A stretch of DNA of 64,000 bases from Bacteroidota bacterium (GTDB taxonomy: Bacteria > Bacteroidota > Bacteroidia > Chitinophagales > Chitinophagaceae), in NCBI GenBank assembly GCA_018268105.1, contig JAFDXG010000172.1:1-64000 (forward strand), in the 5' to 3' direction. This document shows, in pieces, positions 24,197 to 33,103 of this stretch (position 1 is the stretch's first letter; every line of letters begins with the position of its first letter). Below the pieces are notes generated by a model, which was not told where the DNA came from, made no database searches, and worked only from the letters and a program-made list of their open reading frames with translations. Both the position numbers and the translations under genes were made by a program.

Positions 24197-26449
24197 ATGA
24201 AAAAGGTAATAAATATTAATTTTCAGGGCAGGGTAATACCGATAGAGGAAACGGCTTACGAAGCATTGAAGCAGTATATAGAAAGTCTGCGCCGTTATTT
24301 TGCCAATGAAGAAGGAAAGGATGAGATCATCAATGATATTGAAAACAGAATTGCCGAGTTGTTTGAGGAAAAACTGAAGAAAGGATCGGTATGTATTACA
24401 GACGAAGACGTGAATGCTGTAATAACAAGTATGGGGCGTCCGGAAGATTTTGAAGAACAGGATGCCGCTTACAGCAACACCTCTTCTGAAAACACCCGTA
24501 ACACAAGTACAGATAATGCCGGGACATCACAACAGATCCCTGAAGAACCCAGGAAGCTATCGAGAGCGGAGAATGACAAGGTATTAGGTGGTGTATGCGC
24601 CGGTATTGCCAACTACATGAAGATTGACCCTGCTGTAGTAAGAATAATATTTGCATTAATTGCATTCGGAGGTTTTGGATTTGGGTTTATACTGTATATC
24701 ATATTATGGATCATCCTGCCTGCAAGGGCTTTAAAAACAAATGTGCGTAAAAGATTATACAGAGATTCTGAAAACAAAATGATTGGAGGGGTTGCAAGTG
24801 GATTAAGCGCTTATTTTAATATAGATACCTGGATACCCCGTTTGATCTTTTTACTTCCTTTTCTTCTAAGTCTACTACCTAATGTGCTTAGCGGATTCTG
24901 GTGGCACTGGAGGGGTCCATGGGTAGCATTCAGCGGACTCGGAGGTACATTCTTTGTCACTTATATCATATTGTGGATTGTGTTGCCGAAAGCTGTAACT
25001 GCAACAGAAAAACTGGAAATGCGTGGCGAAAAGATTGACCTGGAAAGTATAAAAAATACCGTTCAGGAAGAGTTGCAGAGTGTAAAAAAAAGCGGTGAAA
25101 AAATAAGCCAGGAATTTAAAACGAAAGCAAAGGAAACCGGTCAGGAAATTTCTGATACCATTCAGCAAAGAGCGCAGGCATTTGCAACAGAAATAGGCCC
25201 TGCAGCAAGAAAAACCGGTACTGGCATAGGAAATGCAATTGGGGTATTATTTAAGGCTTTCTTTCTGGCTATTGCGGGTATAGTTGCATTTGCTTTGCTC
25301 ATAGCGTTAATAGCTATTTTATATAGCGGAGTTGCAGTATTCCCGCTTAAAAACTTCCTGCTGGAAGGTTTCTGGCAAAACTTACTGGCCTGGGGGGTGT
25401 TGATAATGTTTATTGGTGTGCCAATAATTGCATTGGTGGTATGGATTGTTAGAAGGATCATGCGCGTTAAATCAAAGAACCCCTACCTGGGATATACTTT
25501 TGGCAGCCTCTGGATTTTAGGACTGATCAGTTTGTTTGTTTTGATTGGAATGGTAGGACGGAATTTCAGGATAAAAACTAGTGTGAATGAAGATGTGACA
25601 ATTACCCAGCCGGCAAGCAATAGTATGTTAATAAAAGTGATAGATGGCAAGGTGAAATATTATAGTTCTGACTGGTTTGATAGCAAATTCCCATTTCTTT
25701 CTTTAAATGAGGATAGCATGTTTTTAAATACGGTGAGACTAAAAATTGTAAGGAGCGATGATAGTGCTTATCATATTAAACTGGTAAAAGTATCACTGGG
25801 CAACACTCCTGCAATTGCTGAGAATAATGCTGGCAGTATAAATTTTCCTGTAACACAAAAGGATAGCCTGGTATATTTTCCAAAAGGGTTTCCTGTGTCG
25901 AATAAAAATAAATTTCGCAATCAGCAGGTGATTGCTGTTGTGGAAGTACCGGTTGGGAAAAAGATTATGATTGATGAGAGCATAAATGATTACGACTGGT
26001 TTAATATTAACTTCAATCACAGGCGTGGCTGGAATGTTGACTGGGATGACCGCTGGGATAATTCATATTCCTGGGAAGAAAATGTACCCTACATTATGAC
26101 AGAGAAGGGTTTGAAAAGAACAGATAAATCCGATAAGAGTGACGAAAAAGCAAAACTAAAGAATGGGAAGTTTAAAATGAAAGCGGATAAAAGCGGCGTT
26201 GAGATAGAAGCTGAAGGAGAACTGGAGAATAATAAGGGTACTTATCGTTACAAACAGTATGATGGAAAGGAACAAATAGAAATGGATACTGTGACTCCAC
26301 CTGCTCCTAACCCGCCAAAACCACCGGTTAAACCTGCAGAAAGGAAAATAAGTAGTGTTGAGAGTGAGAAGAAGTTGGACAAAGTAGTAATGCAATCAGA
26401 AAAAGAAGAAAGACATACCTCTTTTCTGTTTCTCACTATGGGCAGATAA
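24197..26449 (+). CDS. PspC-domain membrane protein
   Basis: Inner-membrane protein of 750 aa. The N-terminal 75 residues form a small soluble domain (VININFQGRVIPIEETAYEAL) ending in an acidic linker. Two PspC modules follow: about 122-176 (KVLGGVCAGIANYMKIDPAVVR, then a membrane segment) and about 188-275 (MIGGVASGLSAYFNID, then further membrane segments). Next come a charged helical stretch (about 280-350), three or four more membrane helices (about 350-460) and a long periplasmic beta-rich C-terminus with a Lys/Asp-rich end. PspC is a phage-shock sensor of membrane stress in proteobacteria; here the role is inferred from the domain. Co-transcribed with the PadR repressor. Confidence 0.92.
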   Translation: MKKVININFQGRVIPIEETAYEALKQYIESLRRYFANEEGKDEIINDIENRIAELFEEKLKKGSVCITDEDVNAVITSMGRPEDFEEQDAAYSNTSSENTRNTSTDNAGTSQQIPEEPRKLSRAENDKVLGGVCAGIANYMKIDPAVVRIIFALIAFGGFGFGFILYIILWIILPARALKTNVRKRLYRDSENKMIGGVASGLSAYFNIDTWIPRLIFLLPFLLSLLPNVLSGFWWHWRGPWVAFSGLGGTFFVTYIILWIVLPKAVTATEKLEMRGEKIDLESIKNTVQEELQSVKKSGEKISQEFKTKAKETGQEISDTIQQRAQAFATEIGPAARKTGTGIGNAIGVLFKAFFLAIAGIVAFALLIALIAILYSGVAVFPLKNFLLEGFWQNLLAWGVLIMFIGVPIIALVVWIVRRIMRVKSKNPYLGYTFGSLWILGLISLFVLIGMVGRNFRIKTSVNEDVTITQPASNSMLIKVIDGKVKYYSSDWFDSKFPFLSLNEDSMFLNTVRLKIVRSDDSAYHIKLVKVSLGNTPAIAENNAGSINFPVTQKDSLVYFPKGFPVSNKNKFRNQQVIAVVEVPVGKKIMIDESINDYDWFNINFNHRRGWNVDWDDRWDNSYSWEENVPYIMTEKGLKRTDKSDKSDEKAKLKNGKFKMKADKSGVEIEAEGELENNKGTYRYKQYDGKEQIEMDTVTPPAPNPPKPPVKPAERKISSVESEKKLDKVVMQSEKEERHTSFLFLTMGR

Positions 26450-26500
26450 ATCACGTTATACTGAAGATCGTTTCAATAGACAGGTTGAAGTTGAAACAAT

Positions 26501-26531
26501 ACAGCCCTGCGAATAAAAATTGCGGGGCTGT
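26501..26531. terminator. Hairpin between convergent genes
   Basis: ACAGCCCTGC (26501-26510) pairs with GCGGGGCTGT (26522-26531) with one G-T wobble. It lies 52 bp after the PspC gene and 100 bp from the end of the convergent DUF3748 gene. There is no strong T run on either side, so termination is likely but not certain. Confidence 0.5.
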
Positions 26532-26630
26532 TGCTATGTAAAAACGTTTCGGGTTTATTGTTTCAGGTTTCACCGTTCATACACCTCATACTTGACCTAG
26601 CGGTGGTTTATACGAGGAGGTACTCATGCA

Positions 26631-28010
26631 TCAACTGTGTTTTAATAAAAAGATCTGATAATAGCTGCTGTCGCCATCTTTTATTTTGCGGTTGAATGTA
26701 ATCATTTTGCCATTGTTTGACCATATAGCAGCCCCTACAGGTTTTACGTCATCAGCAGAACGTTCTGTGAGCCGGAAAGATTCTCCGGTTTTGATGTCCG
26801 TTGCGAAAACACTATTATCGGCTATATAAGCAATATACTTGTCATCCGGACTAATATTGATGGGACCTTCCACCGGAAAATTGTTGTGTGTAATCTGCCT
26901 GATAGCACCACCATTTGGAGATATCGCACATATTTGTACCCTGCCGGCGCTATCTTTTGCAGTGAAAAAAATTAAACTTCCATCGGAGGTTGATTTCAAC
27001 CAGTGCCTGGGACCTTCAACGCCATGTTTTGTAAATGTAATCCTTCGTTGTGTTACACCCTCAGGTACATTGGGCCTGGTTTGAGGAGTTCCTTCAAGCG
27101 GTTTGCCGGGAAAAGAATGAGTGATATCATCCGGGATATCACTTACAAATACTTCAGTAATGGTCTGGTTATTTTCGTTCCTGGTATTTCCCTGAAATGC
27201 AATGGCCCTGTGTTGTCTTGTACCATCTGGTTTTTGATATCCATTTTTACCTATCCACCCCTCATCAAAAGCTTTATCTATTTCATCACTGCCGGGTACA
27301 GGATTTTCAGTTACTGTCGCTACCACAGCGGCAAATTTTTCGCCACTGTTATTTTCAAAAGTTGAGTCATTGGGTACATTTACAGCACCAGGGCACATCA
27401 CAGCAATAGTTCTGAGGTCTTTCACCGAACTATCTTTTTTACTCAGTTGATCAATTATATAATCATTATAAGTAAAACAGAGCCACTTTCCGTCGCCACT
27501 CCAGGTGTAAGCATGTGTACCACCCCGCAGGGCACCTGCTGTAAAGGGCGGCACAACATTACGGGCATCCATAAATAAAGGCTGTGATGGTTTGTCAGTA
27601 TAAATGGCTACCGCCGTTCTTCGGGCAAATCCGTAGGGCTTTGAAGAATCTGCATTGCGTATACCATGAATAAACAATACCAGGTTTTCATTGGGATGAA
27701 AAGTTGCAGCGCCTACTCCCGGCCCGTATTTGGTTTGATTGACAGTATGATACAACTGCACAATCTCACCACTTTGAACTTTTACCATGGCGATACTTCC
27801 GGTAACGCCTATCCCACCATCATCGTTGCGGGTATCATATACAATCCAGGTATCATCGGGAGAAAATACCTGTGTAGAATTTAGAAAATGTCCTTGTTTG
27901 CCTGTGGTAAGTTGTGTTTCAGCAAACTGCATATCATTATTAAGTTTTGAAGATTGACAGGAAATGATACCGGTTGTGCAGAACAGCAAAACCATATACA
28001 TTCTATTCAT
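26631..28010 (-). CDS. DUF3748 (YidR-like) beta-propeller lipoprotein
   Basis: Exported lipoprotein of 459 aa (lipobox IISC, Cys18) with TolB/WD40-like propeller repeats: VFSPDDTWIVYDTR, TFHPNENLVLFIHG, TWSGDGKWLCFTYND, ISPDDKYIAYIAD and IWSNNGKMITFNR. The opening (QLTTGKQGHFLNSTQVFSPDDTW) and the central HGIRN and RRTAVAIY segments resemble E. coli YidR, the DUF3748 family, from memory. No enzymatic residues are known for it. It is transcribed alone, convergent with the PspC gene. A periplasmic binding or scaffold role is a guess from the fold. Confidence 0.8.
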   Translation of the reverse strand: MNRMYMVLLFCTTGIISCQSSKLNNDMQFAETQLTTGKQGHFLNSTQVFSPDDTWIVYDTRNDDGGIGVTGSIAMVKVQSGEIVQLYHTVNQTKYGPGVGAATFHPNENLVLFIHGIRNADSSKPYGFARRTAVAIYTDKPSQPLFMDARNVVPPFTAGALRGGTHAYTWSGDGKWLCFTYNDYIIDQLSKKDSSVKDLRTIAVMCPGAVNVPNDSTFENNSGEKFAAVVATVTENPVPGSDEIDKAFDEGWIGKNGYQKPDGTRQHRAIAFQGNTRNENNQTITEVFVSDIPDDITHSFPGKPLEGTPQTRPNVPEGVTQRRITFTKHGVEGPRHWLKSTSDGSLIFFTAKDSAGRVQICAISPNGGAIRQITHNNFPVEGPINISPDDKYIAYIADNSVFATDIKTGESFRLTERSADDVKPVGAAIWSNNGKMITFNRKIKDGDSSYYQIFLLKHS

Positions 28011-28119
28011 ATAGCCATTTTAAAAATAGTTGGATAAGAAAGAATGTTTTGTAGCATCCCATCTTTGCAATATTTGTCCGGCCAATACAGGAGAAATGAA
28101 TAAAGGTCAGATACTCAAA

Positions 28120-29418
28120 TCAGCGAGGTTTTATCCAGTCTTCAGGATCCAGGTATTTGGGATTTTCACCAACAACTACATTAACTACAAAAAGAATTTT
28201 ACCAACTCCATCTTCATCTTCTGATTCAGCCGCTTTTCCAATAGTTTGTCCCAATTGCACTTCATCACCTTTATTTACAGATGCTGAAGAAAGATTATAA
28301 TAGGTGGTGAGGTATTTCCCATGTCGTATAGTGATTGCAGTAGCCCCTGCAAGGTTGTGCACTGCAGAGACCGAACCTTCATATACTGCTTTTACAGGAG
28401 CACCAATTTCTGTTTGAATATAGATGCCTATATTATCTTCATATAAGCTGGTACCTTCAATTTTGCGTCTTCCAAATTGTCCGGTAATCTCTCCTTTGTT
28501 TACCGGCCAAGGCAGTTTTCTTCGGTTGTTTTCAAAACCTAAAGAAACCTTTGTTACTTCAGGGGTATTTTCCAGCTTGCTGCTTGCCCTTGTTTTGGTG
28601 GCAGCGGAGGCAGGTGTGGCAGTGGTTTTACCAGCAGTAGCTGCGGCTTTTGCTGCGGCATCACGCTTTGCTTTCTCCGCCTTTTCTGCGGCTATAATTT
28701 CACGTTTGATGATAGCAGCAATTGAGTTTTTAATACTATTCTCCGACTTTCTTTTTGCTGTAAGTTGCTTTTCCAGCTCATTTTCTTTCTTTTTCAGGTC
28801 TTCCAATACTGTGTTTTTCTGCTTCTTTTCATTTTCCAGTTTCCGCATTTGTTCACTCTGGTCTTCCAATGTTTTCGCTTTCAGTTCTTTATTTTGGGCA
28901 AGTGTTTGGTTTTTTTGCTCCAGCAACTTATGTGTTTTGAGAATATTACCTACTTGTTTTTCACGGTAGTCTCTATATGATTTCAGGTAGGTTATTCTTT
29001 TGATGGCATCATTGAAACTTACTGCCGAAAAAATAAAGTTGAGCATATCGTAGCTGCTCCGGTTCTTATAAGCATATTCAATTGTTTTGGCATACTGCGC
29101 CTTCAAAGTATCTAATTCCTTAGTAAGCCTGTAGATTTCCCTGTTGTTAGTAAAAATATCGTTATCTATCAGTTTAACCTGTCGGTTTATGGTTTCGATA
29201 ATGGCATCACGCTTTCTGATGAGGTTTTTAATACGTGCCAGTTGATCAAGGCTTTCTTTCTTGCTTTTCTTTACATTATTTTGTGAACTGCGGAGATCTT
29301 CAATTTCCTGTTGTATCTGTTTTCTCTGTGCTTCCAGTTCATCCCGGTTTTGAGCAAACCCGACTGTAACCTGCAATGTCATCAATACGGTAAATGTCAG
29401 AAAAAACAAATTACGCAT
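28120..29418 (-). CDS. EnvC-like murein hydrolase activator (degenerate LytM)
   Basis: Periplasmic protein of 432 aa with signal peptide (about 1-22), a long coiled coil (about 23-250, many Lys/Glu/Gln heptads), an Ala/Thr-rich linker and a C-terminal LytM/M23 domain (about 310-432; GQFGRR, GAPVKAVYEGSVSAV). The zinc ligands of active M23 peptidases are gone: the expected HxxxD region reads DNIGIYI, and the expected HxH region reads KILFVV. This is the state of EnvC, which activates amidases at the division septum instead of cutting peptidoglycan. It follows the DUF4292 gene by 83 bp on the same strand. The amidase partner is not in the window. Confidence 0.9.
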   Translation of the reverse strand: MRNLFFLTFTVLMTLQVTVGFAQNRDELEAQRKQIQQEIEDLRSSQNNVKKSKKESLDQLARIKNLIRKRDAIIETINRQVKLIDNDIFTNNREIYRLTKELDTLKAQYAKTIEYAYKNRSSYDMLNFIFSAVSFNDAIKRITYLKSYRDYREKQVGNILKTHKLLEQKNQTLAQNKELKAKTLEDQSEQMRKLENEKKQKNTVLEDLKKKENELEKQLTAKRKSENSIKNSIAAIIKREIIAAEKAEKAKRDAAAKAAATAGKTTATPASAATKTRASSKLENTPEVTKVSLGFENNRRKLPWPVNKGEITGQFGRRKIEGTSLYEDNIGIYIQTEIGAPVKAVYEGSVSAVHNLAGATAITIRHGKYLTTYYNLSSASVNKGDEVQLGQTIGKAAESEDEDGVGKILFVVNVVVGENPKYLDPEDWIKPR

Positions 29419-29501
29419 GCCTCATCATTTAGTATTAGTAAAGGGTTATGTTCGCAATTAACGAAGGTATCTTCAATGGATTGTCCAGTTTTTTGTTAAA
29501 A

Positions 29502-30320
29502 TTATTTCACTTTATAGTTACGGGGTACATTAAACGGAAAACTTAACGGCTTATTAAACTCCGGTTGTTTAAAATTAAGATTGATTTCAAGTCTTGTTTT
29601 TTCGGATACTGATATTTTTCTTTCCAATGAAAGCAACCTGCTGCCTGCATAAGTATAATCTTCATAAGTAAAATCAGCGGTACGGTTTTGCACTAAATCT
29701 ACATCATCCAGCTTGCTATGCATTATTACAAAATCATTTTTTCTTAATGTAAGCAGTTGTTTAAAAAAACGATCCGATGTGGAAAGCGAGATAGAGTTTT
29801 CGGTTTCTCTGTAGGATAATATATTAGAAGTATCAAAATATACCGGATTGCCTACTATAATATCCTGTACGGTATAAAAGTCTACAGGAAGTTTTATCAA
29901 CTCCCTTATATAATTAACAGAACGGTATTGTACTGTTTTATCCAGCTTATCAATAATTTTTACACTGTCGGGGGTAATATATACCCTGAAAGCCTCAATG
30001 CCCAGGGCAGCGATTACCGATACCCAAATTACACTGTCTGATTGTATTCGCACAAAAGCATTAAAGTCGTAATTTCTTTGCTTGTTATCCTGATATTTTA
30101 CTTTAACCTTAGATGAAAAAGTGGTGAACCTAATATAGTTGCCTTCAATCTTTTGCAGAACTGTATTCACCAGCTTAACAGAGTCGGTTACAGCCGGGTT
30201 TACTAATACTGTTATTGTAGTGTCATTTTTAGACATGGCCGATTGCAGTTTTTTTGAACTGCGGCAACTGTAAATTGAAGCAACGAAAACAAAAATTATA
30301 ACAGCAATAAAAAATCGCAT
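29502..30320 (-). CDS. DUF4292 lipoprotein
   Basis: Exported lipoprotein of 272 aa with lipobox IYSC (Cys19). The family marks I recognise are FTTFSSKVKVKYQD, the DSVIWVSVIAALGIEAFRVYITPDSV stretch, and the LPVDFYTVQDIIVGNP segment; the fold is thought to be related to the LolA/LolB lipoprotein-carrier type. Members are confined mainly to Bacteroidota, with unproven function. It sits between dut (18 bp upstream) and the EnvC-like gene, a grouping I have seen in related genomes, so a role in envelope biogenesis is plausible. Confidence 0.88.
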   Translation of the reverse strand: MRFFIAVIIFVFVASIYSCRSSKKLQSAMSKNDTTITVLVNPAVTDSVKLVNTVLQKIEGNYIRFTTFSSKVKVKYQDNKQRNYDFNAFVRIQSDSVIWVSVIAALGIEAFRVYITPDSVKIIDKLDKTVQYRSVNYIRELIKLPVDFYTVQDIIVGNPVYFDTSNILSYRETENSISLSTSDRFFKQLLTLRKNDFVIMHSKLDDVDLVQNRTADFTYEDYTYAGSRLLSLERKISVSEKTRLEINLNFKQPEFNKPLSFPFNVPRNYKVK

Positions 30321-30338
30321 TGAAATCTTTTAGTGAAA

Positions 30339-30779
30339 TTATTTTTTACCGGTATGTCCAAATCCTCCTTCGTTTCGTTCGGTGCTGCTAAGCATTTCCA
30401 CCGGCGCCCATATTGCCTGCTCTACCTGCTGCACTACCAGTTGGGCAATCCTGTCACCCGAGTGTATCGTTTGGGGTTCATTCGAAAGATTGATTAGAAT
30501 CACCTTTACTTCTCCCCTATAGTCTGCATCTATAGTGCCTGGTGTATTAAGGCAGGTTATACCCTGTTTTATGGCTAATCCACTTCTCGGCCTTACCTGC
30601 ACTTCAAAGCCTTCAGGAATTTCAACAAAGATTCCGGTTGGGACAAGGTATCGTTCCATTGGCTGCAGGGTGACAGCTCCGGTTATAAATGCACGAATAT
30701 CCATACCTGATGAACCCGATGTGGCATAGGCAGGCAGGGGATTGTCTGACTGATTAATGATTTTGAGAATAACTGGCAT
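30339..30779 (-). CDS. dut: dUTP diphosphatase
   Basis: Trimeric dUTPase of 146 aa that turns dUTP into dUMP and pyrophosphate, keeping uracil out of DNA. All five motifs are present: [10 protein letters not shown] (about 22-31), VRPRSGLAI (about 62-70), [13 protein letters not shown] (about 79-91, with the catalytic Asp), GDRIAQLVV (about 103-111) and the C-terminal NEGGFGHTG lid. It is first in a probable dut-DUF4292-envC operon. A repeat of CACAGAT type (30814-30846) lies just upstream. Confidence 0.97.
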   Translation of the reverse strand: MPVILKIINQSDNPLPAYATSGSSGMDIRAFITGAVTLQPMERYLVPTGIFVEIPEGFEVQVRPRSGLAIKQGITCLNTPGTIDADYRGEVKVILINLSNEPQTIHSGDRIAQLVVQQVEQAIWAPVEMLSSTERNEGGFGHTGKK

Positions 30780-30813
30780 GCGGCAAAAATACGCTATTGC
30801 GGATTAATTAGTT

Positions 30814-30846
30814 CTCACAGATTTCGCAGATGTACACAGATTTATT
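30814..30846. repeat. CACAGAT-type intergenic repeat
   Basis: CTCACAGATTTCGCAGATG followed by TACACAGATTTATTT resembles the element at 10334-10474 and a repeat style that I know from many bacterial genomes. It lies between dut and ispF. Confidence 0.4.
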
Positions 30847-30885
30847 TGTAGTTATTATCTTGTAAATTCAGAAGGATTCGTTTTA

Positions 30886-31365
30886 CTAATTTTTTTTCAG
30901 CAAAGCAGTTGCATAGGCTACCAGTCCTTCTTCTCTTCCTGCAAATCCCATTTTCTCCGTAGTGGTGGCTTTGATGGAAATGTCGTTTACTGAAATATTA
31001 AGGATTGATGATATAGCCTTTCGCATCACCTCCACATAAGGCTTTATTTTGGGCACTTCGAGGCATAAAGTAGTGTCAATATTAACAATGCTATACCCTT
31101 CTTTACTGACGAGTGAATATGTTCTTTCGAGCAGTATTTTACTATCAATATCTTTAAAATCCGGAGAGGTATCGGGGAAGTGCAGCCCAATATCGCCAAG
31201 GCACAATGCACCGAGCAATGCATCGCATATAGCGTGAAGCAACACATCGGCATCACTGTGCCCGACTGATCCTTTATAATGAGGTATTTCCACCCCGCCA
31301 ATCCAAAGTTTTCTTCCTTCCGCAAGCCGGTGAAAATCTATTCCTGACCCTATTCTGAAAGACAT
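30886..31365 (-). CDS. ispF: 2-C-methyl-D-erythritol 2,4-cyclodiphosphate synthase
   Basis: Cyclodiphosphate-forming enzyme of the MEP isoprenoid pathway, 159 aa from the ATG at 31365; a TTG 33 bp upstream lies in a terminator stem and is not used here. The zinc ligands Asp10 and His12 (GSGIDFHRL) and His44 (VLLHAICDALLGA) are in place. So are GHSDAD (35-40), FPDTSPDFKDIDS (about 62-74) and the terminal ATTTEKMGFAGREEG. Cytoplasmic homotrimer. The distance to ispD is unknown; no other MEP gene is in the window. Confidence 0.97.
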   Translation of the reverse strand: MSFRIGSGIDFHRLAEGRKLWIGGVEIPHYKGSVGHSDADVLLHAICDALLGALCLGDIGLHFPDTSPDFKDIDSKILLERTYSLVSKEGYSIVNIDTTLCLEVPKIKPYVEVMRKAISSILNISVNDISIKATTTEKMGFAGREEGLVAYATALLKKN

Positions 31366-31385
31366 TTTTTTTGGCGAATGTAAAA

Positions 31386-31426
31386 AGAAAAGACCCAACA
31401 GCTTAATAAACTGTCAGGTCTTTTCT
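31386..31426 (-). terminator. Terminator after porV
   Basis: On the minus strand AGAAAAGACC (31426-31417) pairs with GGTCTTTTCT (31395-31386), with an inner ACAG/CTGT helix, followed by a T-rich tail towards 31380. It lies about 70 bp past the porV stop and overlaps the region just upstream of ispF. Confidence 0.8.
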
Positions 31427-31494
31427 GAAATTGTTATTATGTCAATAAAAGTTTATATTTCTCGCCTCTCACATTTGCTAAGAGATGAACCTCT

Positions 31495-32661
31495 TTAATA
31501 GACCCTATTTGTACTTCCGTTTTCTTCGACCCCGCCAAGATTAAACAGCAGGCTGAAACGTATAGTATTTGACAGCGGGTTTCTGTTCACACCGTTTCCA
31601 GAAGGAAGCAGGTAGGAGAAATTAAGCCCAAAAATATTGTAATTGATACCTACGCCGAGAGTAAAATAGCTTCTCTTACCCATAGCTTTGCTGTCGCCGT
31701 AATAGCCTGCACGCAGGGCAAACTGATCGTTGTACATATACTCGGCGCCAACTGCATAAGATATTGCATTATTGCTAAACGACTTGAACCAGCCAGCCAC
31801 CACACCATTGCCATTATAATCGGCATAAGCCTGTGCATCTTTTGCACTGTCCTGTGTTAAAACCGGTGGAGCGGGTACTAACAATTTATTGATTTCTCCA
31901 TTGAGCGTTATTTTATGCACTTCGTTGGTAACCCAGGTATAACCTGCACCAATCCCAAAATTTGCCGGTATATAATTTTTTTGTGTGGCATCGGAGGTAT
32001 AACCGATTTTTGATCCAAGGTTAGAAAATACAGCGCCTGCATGCCACCCCTGCCCGTCTTCATTAGCCCCGTTATAATATAGTCCCACATCACCAGATAC
32101 CGCATTACCGGCTTTATATGCGCTCCCTGTAGAAGGAGCATTTGAAGCAAGATTTGAATATATGTAACGCAGTGCTACACCAAGAGATAATTTTTCTGAT
32201 AATTTACGGGAATACCCCAAATCCAACCCAAATTCTCGGGGACGTCCGGTATTCAGATCATTACCAAAAGCATCTGTAAACTGTATATTACCCAGACTGA
32301 AATACCGGAGCGAACCAGAAATAGCCTGTTGCTCATCCAATTTATAATAGCCTGCCAGTGAAGCAAGAAACACATCATTCAACCCCAGATCTTTAAGCCA
32401 TGGCGTATAAGTAACACCAATTCCTCCGTTAGCTTTTGCAAAAGGATATTTAGCCACATTATAAAACTGAGAATTGATATCAGCAGAAGTGGAGATACCC
32501 ATATCTCCCATACCACCTGCCCGTGCATCGGGTGAAATCCTCAAAAAAGGAACTGCCGTAGTAACGATGTTTATTTTATCGGCACTCTGGGCAAGGGCAT
32601 TTACTGATATTCCCACAAGTAGCAGACCGGCGAGACATATTCTCTTCAATGAGTGTGTCAT
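31495..32661 (-). CDS. porV: Type IX secretion system outer-membrane protein PorV (LptO)
   Basis: Outer-membrane barrel of 388 aa of the FadL-like PorV family, the shuttle that collects T9SS cargo from the translocon and brings it to the PorU sortase. The ATG at 32661 gives the signal peptide MTHSLKRICLAGLLLVGISVNALAQ; a TTG 57 bp upstream gives a longer, less likely start. The family hallmark VPFLRISPDARAGGMGDMG (about 35-53) followed by INSQFYNVAKYPFA is clear, and barrel strands run to the end. gldJ diverges 442 bp away. porU, which I recall beside gldJ and porV in Flavobacterium, is absent here. The PKD protein at 10529 is a likely cargo. Confidence 0.94.
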   Translation of the reverse strand: MTHSLKRICLAGLLLVGISVNALAQSADKINIVTTAVPFLRISPDARAGGMGDMGISTSADINSQFYNVAKYPFAKANGGIGVTYTPWLKDLGLNDVFLASLAGYYKLDEQQAISGSLRYFSLGNIQFTDAFGNDLNTGRPREFGLDLGYSRKLSEKLSLGVALRYIYSNLASNAPSTGSAYKAGNAVSGDVGLYYNGANEDGQGWHAGAVFSNLGSKIGYTSDATQKNYIPANFGIGAGYTWVTNEVHKITLNGEINKLLVPAPPVLTQDSAKDAQAYADYNGNGVVAGWFKSFSNNAISYAVGAEYMYNDQFALRAGYYGDSKAMGKRSYFTLGVGINYNIFGLNFSYLLPSGNGVNRNPLSNTIRFSLLFNLGGVEENGSTNRVY

Positions 32662-33103
32662 CAGAAATTGTATTTTGTTGAAAATGAATAATGAAGTAGT
32701 GTTCTTTTCAATATTCAAACTGGTTTATGTGGTCAATAAATATCGGCTGCAAAGTAAGTACGAGTTTTTGATTTTGAGGCGTTTAATTTTATAGTTGTTA
32801 AAATACTAAAAAATATATGCACCAATATCAATTATAGTACCATTTTTGCGTGCCGGTAATTACAAAAACGGGGGAAAAAAATAAATATTGTTTATTACAT
32901 GATTTTCACCACTTTGCCAAAAATGCAAGTTTAGCATTTAATAAACATAAAAAACGCCGTTTAAATGTAAACATCTTTATAAAACTGCTAAATTGCGACA
33001 CTTATTCTGCTTATTATGGCAGAAGATAAATATATAAATACCAGAAGAAAGTACAATAATCAGCATATATACCCGTTATCATTTTTAGTTTAAATCCAGC
33101 AAA
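32662..33103. promoter_or_regulatory. Divergent porV-gldJ intergenic region
   Basis: 442 bp separating two divergent T9SS/gliding genes, so it must hold both promoters unless leaders are long. It is very AT-rich. No exact TAnnTTTG match was found at good spacing on either strand; TTACTTTG-like CAAAGTAA at about 32750 is one mismatch away for porV. Confidence 0.4.

Noticed and set aside
28424..28969. 181-codon plus-strand frame opposite the EnvC-like gene
   Set aside because: Phe/Ser-rich translation is the antisense image of the Lys/Glu/Gln coiled coil; no family features.
28120..29418. Active M23 endopeptidase
   Set aside because: Neither half of the zinc-binding site is kept, so catalytic activity is not expected.
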